A stretch of 64,000 nucleotides of DNA from Cololabis saira (Eukaryota > Chordata > Actinopteri > Beloniformes > Belonidae): contig NC_084601.1 of NCBI RefSeq assembly GCF_033807715.1, positions 21,036,129 to 21,100,128 on the forward strand. Direction: 5' to 3'. Shown piece after piece: positions 57,395 to 64,000 of this stretch. The notes beneath the pieces were generated by a model that was given only the letters and a program-made list of their open reading frames with translations, did no database searches and was not told the DNA's origin. Positions within the stretch are counted from its first letter, which is position 1; each line of letters opens with the position of its first letter. Both the position numbers and the translations under genes were made by a program.

Positions 57395-58260
57395 ACATCA
57401 AAAATGGCCGCCCATTCATTTCAATGCATTCTGCTCAGCCAGCGCATACGCCGAAAAAATCTCTGACTTCCGGGTTTACTTCCGCATACACGGGCCCATA
57501 GAGCATGCGCAGTTGAGTCACCTCCCATGATGCTCTGGGGCCTCCCATAATGCCCTGGGGCAATGACGCGAATATTAATATAATATGTATTAATATAATG
57601 TATAAATTAATGTATATTATTACATGTATAGTATTACATATATTATTAATGTATTAATATAATATAATTACATAATATATATTAATATAATACATCCGTG
57701 GAGTGCACGGACACAGCTGTGACGTCAGCCGTGACGTCACGCCCAGAAAGAGACTTTTCTTTGACTTTTCTGGCCGTTATAAAACATTTTTGACGGATAT
57801 AAAGTCCATGACTTAAAAATATAGAATACAAAGATTAGTAATTGCCGGTGATTACAGCTGGAGGTGTCCTGTGAACAGTTTTAGAGCCTTCTCTTTTACT
57901 ATTGCGGTCTATGGGAAAAAAGCTTTCTGGGCCCCATGGGATTTTTGGTTGCAGTACCGCGGCTGGCCACTGGAAAAAATCGGCGCGCCTTCTGACTGCC
58001 AGACCCGGGGGCTGGTGTGTTCCCCTTGTCTTGTGATGGAGTGTCTTCATCCTTGTAGTGTTTTTTTCATCCATAGTGTTTTTCTATTATTATTACTATT
58101 GTATATACTGTTTATAGTGTTTTTCTATTATTATTATTATTGTGTGATATTGATGCCTCTTGTGTTTTGCACTATCCACTTTGCTGCTGTAATCTGGAAA
58201 TTTCCCCTCTGGGGGACTATTAAAGGATTTCTTATCTTATCTTATCTTATCTTGTCCTGC
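57395..58260. mobile_element. Decayed repeat cluster ending in a LINE tail
   Basis: 57395-57560 is CpG-containing sequence with 'gcatgcgcagttgagtcacc'. 57580-57700 is an AT-rich 'taatataatgtat' run. 58080-58260 ends 'ggggactattaaaggatttc' plus five TTATC units, the typical simple tail of a fish Rex/L2-like LINE. No intact coding. Confidence 0.5.
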
Positions 58261-59560
58261 ACAAGAGCCTTGGTCCATGTCCACAGCCGTAGTAATCGCC
58301 ATAGTAAGCCGTTTGTTCCTCGTTAAAGAGTGATTTTTTTTTTTGTTTGTAAATTTTCTACCATAGCTTAGATTTATAGCCCTTTTTTTATTCCTCATTA
58401 AAGAGTGATTTTTTTTGTTTGTAAACTTATATCCTAGCTTTGATTCATAGTTCTTGTTTTTTTCCTCTATAAGAGTGATTTGTGTTTGTAGCCAAATTAT
58501 TTCCTCCATACGGAGCGTTTTGTGTTTGTTTCTTTTTATTTATTTTTCCCTCCTCTTGGAGTGTTTATTCTACAGTATCTATAGTCAGAGTGTAGTGTCT
58601 AGTTTTGTTTATAGCCACTTGTTTGTCACTCGGTCCGAGGTCTCCGGTGAATTCAATAAAAGCCTTTCGTTATCTAATCTCTGCATCTGAGTCCTGCTTT
58701 GAGTCTCGGCCTGACAATGGACACGAACACATATACGTGAATTAGCCAAACAGCCTCAGACCATTAAGCTACCACAACCGTGTTTCCCTCTAGGAGCTGT
58801 GTTTTTGGGGATGAAGGTCCCTGCATTTCTTTGTGATTTCTTTAGTGATGTAATTTGCAGGTGCTCTTGTCACAGAGACGCTTGGAAATAGCTACATAAC
58901 CTTCAGCCTTCAAATGAGCATCCACTGTCCTCTGTTATCCAAACTGATTTCTTCACTCCTTCTTTGCACAGTGATATCATTTGTCAACAAAAATCAAGAG
59001 AGTCTCTCAGTTGAGTGCTGAAGTGGCAAAAGCCTTCCCCACCCACTGGTGTAAGGCACAACCAAAAAACGAAGTATGAAATGTGATCTTATGTGCTCGC
59101 AGGGTCAGGACAGATGATGTGTGAGGGAGAACTGCCGAGTTTTATGGCCGGCCTGAGCTGTTGCACGTCAGCAGGGACCAGCAGGGACCCCCGCTGAGGC
59201 AGGAGGTAATTGCATCACCTCACACCTAGGTGGGGAATTGCAAAGTCTGTTGGGATTTTGAAGTTTCCTTGTTCCAAAACCATGTGCTCAGGCCATTGCT
59301 TGGTGTTAACACATGGCTGTGGTCAAGTTGCTTTGGTATATCGAATGATGCAGAAATAACTGAAAGCTAAGTCTGCATTCAAGGCAGTTCCAGCCAACAA
59401 GACTGGATGCTCTGAAAAGTAAAACAAGAGTTTCCGGTGGTGCGACGCCTTGTCACTCCATTGAAACTTAAAGAAAACCATGCTCAATCCGGGCTTGTCT
59501 GCATATATTGAAGGCTAAAGTAGACTAGATTAAATCACATTTACAGCCTTTGGTGGTAGC
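58261..59560. other. Unassigned stretch with local duplications
   Basis: At 58321-58500 a segment with 'aagagtgattttttttgtttgtaaa' is repeated about three times at roughly 60-bp spacing. The rest shows no gene. Confidence 0.4.
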
Positions 59561-59569
59561 TAACAGTGT

Positions 59570-60180
59570 GCAGTAATGTGTCCATGTGTTGTGGCAGCTT
59601 GTTTCAAATGTTCAAGTTTTGAAGCCCACCAGAAATCTAGCAAAAGCAAACGGTGGACCTGCTCCACAAACGTTCATCCTAGTGTGCTGCTCAAAGGTAG
59701 AGCCCTTGAAATAAAGTATGTTATCCTTCTTCCTGCCTTAAGTCATTGTCTTGCTGCATTAGACCCTCTTGAAAAGTTGGGGTCTATCAAATGACTTCCT
59801 GAAGGTAGAACATCTTAATGCCCGGTGGAGTCATATCGACATTCACTGCATATCACCAACTTCACTGCGCAGGCATTTGTATCAGATTTGGAGCAGGGAA
59901 ACATCTAAAAGCTGCAGGAGAATTGTACTCCAGGGCCAGACTTGTACAAAATGTGAAGCAGCGTACGAACGCCAGACCAGATCAAGCACCGCTGGAAGAG
60001 GCTGAAAAAGGCGAACTACAGAAGGCGACTTCTACTGGGCGGTTCATTATCCGGCGTGCTGCTGTTATTGTTGTTTTGAATTTGGATACAGGAAGAAGAA
60101 ACGGGAATTGCGTCATGATGTTCTCCGTACGTTGCTGGTTTGATGGAGATATCCCAAATGATTAATTACCATGTATACAG
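59570..60180. other. Unassigned frames preceding the multi-copy gene remnant
   Basis: Overlapping plus-strand frames at 59576-59794 (CVVAACFKCSSFEAHQKSSKSK...), 59769-60005 and 59818-60165 have no recognised domain. The first begins with a CxxxxCxxC-like pattern. They may be broken upstream exons of the gene remnant at 61771-64000, but that is a guess. Confidence 0.25.
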
Positions 60181-60610
60181 GGATAACCCTGTTAACTCAC
60201 ACACAGGGCTCCAGACTAACTTTTTTCACTATAGGCTAGTGACAATGCCCCAAAAAATTTGACATACCCCTACCGGGGGTAGAACAAAACCTAACAATGT
60301 TTTTCCTCATCTCTAAGGTGTCCCATATATGAAATGGATTCTTAGGTTAAAATATTTTACTGCAAACATTGTTAAATTGATACATATTGTTATGCACCCC
60401 AAACCTAAAAAAGAACCAAAATACAGTCTGGCCGTATGGGAGTTAAGATATATAAACTCATGTAGATTAATAACAGAAGCTCTGACAGCTTTAAAACTTG
60501 ACATAATTGTGGTCAGGAAGTTGCTTTACCTATTAGAAAAACCTGGATGTGAATATATTGATGTGTGTTACATATAAAGACCTTTGAACACTTTTCCAAA
60601 ATAAGCGGAC

Positions 60611-60880
60611 ATGCAAAAAAAGAATATCTATGCAGAATGTCCTCATTTACTTTTTAGTTGCCTGGCCAGGAATTGTCATAGAAACACATATCATGGCTTG
60701 TTGGAAAGATGGGGTTGTGCTGAATCCAGTGATACCAAATATGTAAAGATACCAAGCATAGGCAATGTGGTACATCAATAAATGTATGAGGTGTCCCAAA
60801 TTAAAGAAAGTGAAAGATTGAAATAATCAAGCCTCCACAGCTGACCAATTCAATATTGCTGCAAACTAAGCAGGTAACTT
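60611..60880 (+). repeat. 270-bp direct repeat, unit 1
   Basis: Begins ATGCAAAAAAAGAATATCTA and contains 'tgcctggccaggaattgtca', 'catatcatggcttgttgga' and 'gtgataccaaatatgtaaag'. Unit 2 at 61185-61480 is nearly identical in the first 200 bp. A third, shorter copy (60980-61090) keeps 'atggcttgttgg' to 'aatatgtaaat'. Confidence 0.9.
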
Positions 60881-61184
60881 GCAGATATATATATGATGCA
60901 TTAATTTAATTATACACTCATATGACACCTTTTATCCATACTTGAGATAACACTTTAATTATGGATACATGTACTGTCATATATGATGGCTTGTTGGAAT
61001 ATGTGGTTATGCTGAATCCAGCAATACCAAATATGTAAATAGCATGCATAATCATCAATCACTAAATATAAAACTGTCCCAAATAAAGGAATATGTTGCA
61101 TTAAATAGCAATGCAACATATTCTGTACTGTACTGTACTACACTGTACTGTACTGTGTGACATCACCGGGGGATGAGTCTAGCT

Positions 61185-61480
61185 AATGCAAAAAAAGAAT
61201 ATCTATGCAGAATGTTCTCATTTACATTATAGTTGCCTGGCCAGGAATTGTCAAAGAAACACATATCATGGCTTGTTGGAAATATGGGGTTGTGCTGAAT
61301 CCAGTGATACCAAATATGTAAAGATACCATGCATAGGCAGTGTGGTACATCAATCAATGTATGAAGTGTCCAAAATGAAAGAATACCGAAACATTGACAT
61401 ATTCAGTGTCCAGTCCCAAGCCCATAATCAATGGTGAGAATGCGGACCAATTCAATGTTACTGCAACATAAGTCACCTGA
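61185..61480 (+). repeat. 270-bp direct repeat, unit 2
   Basis: Same ordered words as unit 1, starting ATGCAAAAAAAGAATATCTA, also ending in a 'gaccaattcaatgttactgcaa' block that matches 'gaccaattcaatattgctgcaa' of unit 1. Spacing between units is 574 bp. Confidence 0.9.
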
Positions 61481-62243
61481 GGTAAGCACTACTCTTTATT
61501 TGTGATACATAAAAAAATTGTATATTTCATTATGGAAACAAATATCCAGTAGACTTAGGTTAAATTGAAATAGAACACCTTTATTAAAATATTTAAATCC
61601 ACTTGAATTTATTTTTGGTCAAGTCATTACTGCATAATGGAAAATAATTATGTCTTTTCTCTAAACTAGCAGAGGGCAGTAAAGCCTGTACTGCTTACTT
61701 AACTTCCCTGAGTGTGATCTTTGATTAAAGTGTTGTAGTCTGTAGTGAGCTAGCTAGCTAGTTAGGCTACTTGGTGGATCCAGCTATAGCTATCTACATC
61801 ATTGTCTTCATGTATCCAGAGAAAAGGCACCAGTTTGCAACCTTCAAGGATATGAAAACATCAGCAGGAGTTAGTGTATCTAGACAGATTCACATGGATT
61901 CAGATGTGCTCTTTCGAGGGTTACTCGCTGTCTCCAAAGAGAGGTGTCCATGGAGACTGTGATGTCTCATGAACTCGCTGCTGTCCCACCCTCTTTGTTT
62001 TATGATGATGGAAGCATGAGGAAGACAACAAAAGCTGACCTTACTAAGAAACTGGAGTCAGTCGTTGGAGAGACGCAACAACTGCCCAGTGTTAAAGAAC
62101 CTTCAGGATATCTCATCGATGGTATGGCTCTTCTGCAGAGTCTCCATGATTCAGGCTTTCAGAAATTCAATGACCTGGGTGAGTGTATCTGGAATAAGAT
62201 CACAATGTCAATGGGAAAGGAAGGAATCAGCTGTGTTGTTTTA

Positions 62244-63292
62244 GGGCCTGATTTACTAAAGGTTTGTGCGTAAAAACATGTGCAAACTTGACATCACCCG
62301 CAAACCAATGTGCAAGCTGATCTACTAACAGCGTGCAAAGAGGACTGCGCCTCTCAAATGAGCAAAATAGCACACGCTGTTCATTTAGTACTTTTGCCCT
62401 GATGAATAATCAATATGGGGCGTACCCACCAGAAATCACTAAATACTGGGAGGGGAAAATGCAAATAGGTTCATTACCACACGCAATGAGATTTACCAAG
62501 CCCGAAAGTAATTGCGGGGATTGTGATTGCGTCTGTATTTAATACGTTCAAAAGGAAGGTGCTAATCTGCCCAGCATTACGCACCGATGGCTGCTGTTAT
62601 TGTGGTGTTGTGCCGTATTCAGCACCCCTGCCGTGAAAAGCACCCCCTCATACACACTCACACAAACACATACTTAGGAGTTTATATTATATATATATTT
62701 ACAAATATTATGGAAGACAACACAGTAAGCAGGCTATTAATTAATGACATCAATAACCATTTACCCGATTTTTGTTATCTGTGACTGTGATTGTGGGAAA
62801 GTATGACTATTGCGGAATCCATGAGCGCATTTAAACATGAATCATTAACACAAAACTGGACGCTAAACAGAACGTGACACGGAATGAGAATATAATTTTT
62901 GTCATTGTGTGTACGTTGTCATTTGTAGTAAATTAAACATGAGCATTTAGTCCTTTTTGACATTTACTCGTGAATAAGAGATCTGTGGGTATATGTCGAC
63001 GAGGGGGTGCTTTTCACAGCAGGGGTGCTGAATACGGCACAACAATCTCTAACTCCAACTCGTCAAATTTCCTTTTGCGCTTGCAAATATCCTACTTTCC
63101 ATCCAAACTCTCCATGGCGCAAACCGTAAGACACGCAACACCTCATTTAAATACTGCGGTTTGCACCTGTTATCAATTGCGCAAGCATTCTTAGTTGATC
63201 ACCCGCAAAACACACAACAACAGCACGTGCAAACGTTTTCAGTGCACACGCAATTTATTACTCTTTATTTAGGATCTTAGTAAATCAGGCCC
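62244..63292. mobile_element. MITE with GGGCCTGATTTACTAA ends, TTA target duplication, and a nested inner MITE
   Basis: The left end GGGCCTGATTTACTAAAGG and right end TTAGTAAATCAGGCCC are inverted, flanked by TTA at 62241-62243 and 63293-63295 (PIF/Harbinger-like). Inside, 62607-63045 is bounded by a second inverted pair (TTGTGCCGTATTCAGCACCC and its complement), so it is nested. The interior has many TGCGCA/TTGCGC words. Confidence 0.93.
62607..63045. mobile_element. Inner MITE with TTGTGCCGTATTCAGCACCC ends
   Basis: About 40-bp inverted ends (…CCTGCCGTGAAAAGCACCC against GGGTGCTTTTCACAGCAGG…). It interrupts the GGGCCTGATTTAC element. Confidence 0.88.
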
Positions 63293-64000
63293 TTAGTGTT
63301 TCACATACCTGAGGATCAGTGGGAACAAGGTTGCTCTATGTAGCTTTGTCAGCAATTACATCACTCGTACTGGGCAACAGATAATCTTTTCAGAGAACAC
63401 AGTCATATTGGTAGGTGGCTTTGAAAATGGTGAAGAGGTCAAGAGGGTTGGCAAATCAGGTGTTGACTGCTTGACAGATCTTTACATTGACCAGGAGATT
63501 GTGTGATACCACAAGCAGCTTGTACAGAATTGGAAAGACCACTGCCTTCACAAGACTGAAGACCCATCTGACTGAATTAAAGGAAATTGCCAAGTTTGGA
63601 CTGTCTGGAAGCCTAGAAAGTATGCCCTCCTACTGTATGGCCAAAAGAGAAAGGAGAATGGCCGTCCTTGCACCAACCTAGATGAGCTGAGGTACATACT
63701 GGCATCTACCTCAGATTCTTCAGCAGCAAATCTACCCACAACAGAAGATGCCTTCCAGCAAAATGTATTAAGAGCCTTATATTGTATCAAACAGCAGTGT
63801 GGCGTAACAACCACCTGGCCAAGCCTCATCTCTGGAACCCAGTTGGTAGAGAATGGAGGCTCAGACAAGATGGGTCCATTGAACCCGTCATGTGCCAGAA
63901 TGCACCAGCACCTAAAGAGGTTTGAGACATCACCCACCTGTAGTGTAAAGATGGAAACTGCAATAATACCAGCAAATGCCAGTGTCTTTCAGTGGGCTTG

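Larger units (their letters stand above)
61771..64000 (+). pseudogene. Decayed copy of a multi-copy fish gene family (DGMALLQSL type), split by a MITE
   Basis: The first block at 61771-61962 reads FMYPEKRHQFATFKDM...DVLFRGLLAVSKER. A frame change near 61940 leads to a second block at 61944-62243: MSHELAAVPPSLFYDDGSMRKTTKADLTKKLES, then YLIDGMALLQSLHDSGFQKFNDL. After the MITE (62244-63292), pieces recur in various frames: SENTVILVGGFENGEEVKRVGKSG (about 63390), GKTTAFTRLKTHLTELKEIAKFGLSGSLE (63500-63610), KYALLLYGQKRKENGRPCTNLDELRYILA (63615-63705), LPTTEDAFQQNVLRA, then YQTAVWRNNHLAKPHLWNPVG, and finally a Cys-rich start (CKDGNCNNTSKCQC) at the window edge. I recognise this order from an uncharacterised multi-copy fish protein family; its function is unknown. 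Stops and shifts make this copy nonfunctional. The 3' end is cut off. Confidence 0.75.

Overview
The window looks like teleost fish (probably percomorph) nuclear DNA. It has intron-split vertebrate genes, long GT/CA and AAT microsatellites, and a very high density of fish-type transposable elements: fold-back MITEs, Tc1-like elements, hAT and Harbinger-like copies, and fragments of several non-LTR retrotransposons. I see no prokaryotic genes, rRNA genes or convincing tRNA genes.

Two host genes are well supported. (1) An IFIT-type interferon-induced TPR protein on the minus strand. A five-base coding first exon at 14474-14478 is followed by one large coding exon at 10086-11409, with an ISRE-like promoter near 14643. 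(2) A homeobox gene of the HMBOX1 (HOT1) type on the plus strand. Eight coding exons lie between 25700 and 49470, all with matching splice phases, giving about 404 residues. Two CpG-rich stretches (about 18.76-18.97 kb and 21.7-22.0 kb) carry good 5' splice sites and are candidate noncoding first exons. A short open frame at the left edge (3-95) may be the end of another gene.

Region by region: 0-10 kb holds LINE and LTR-retrotransposon fragments and dispersed repeats. 10-15.3 kb holds IFIT and an inverted, decayed copy of its promoter and first exon. 15.6-23.2 kb is a pile of nested MITEs inside a roughly 1.1-kb-arm inverted duplication that encloses the candidate hmbox1 first exons. 25.7-49.5 kb is hmbox1, whose introns hold Harbinger-like, hAT and Tc1 copies, a large retrotransposon fragment with an R2-type endonuclease, and a decayed SWIM zinc-finger gene. 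49.5-59.5 kb is hmbox1 3' flank plus repeats and LINE fragments. 59.5-64 kb ends in a decayed copy of a multi-copy fish gene family, split by a MITE whose target site can be read exactly.

The most informative signals are structural. They are a divergent IFIT promoter duplication whose second copy has lost its ATG; an inverted duplication in which each arm preserves the empty site for an insertion in the other arm, so the order of events can be read; and a roughly 400-bp inverted repeat that brackets the last four hmbox1 exons. No complete new multi-gene system is evident.
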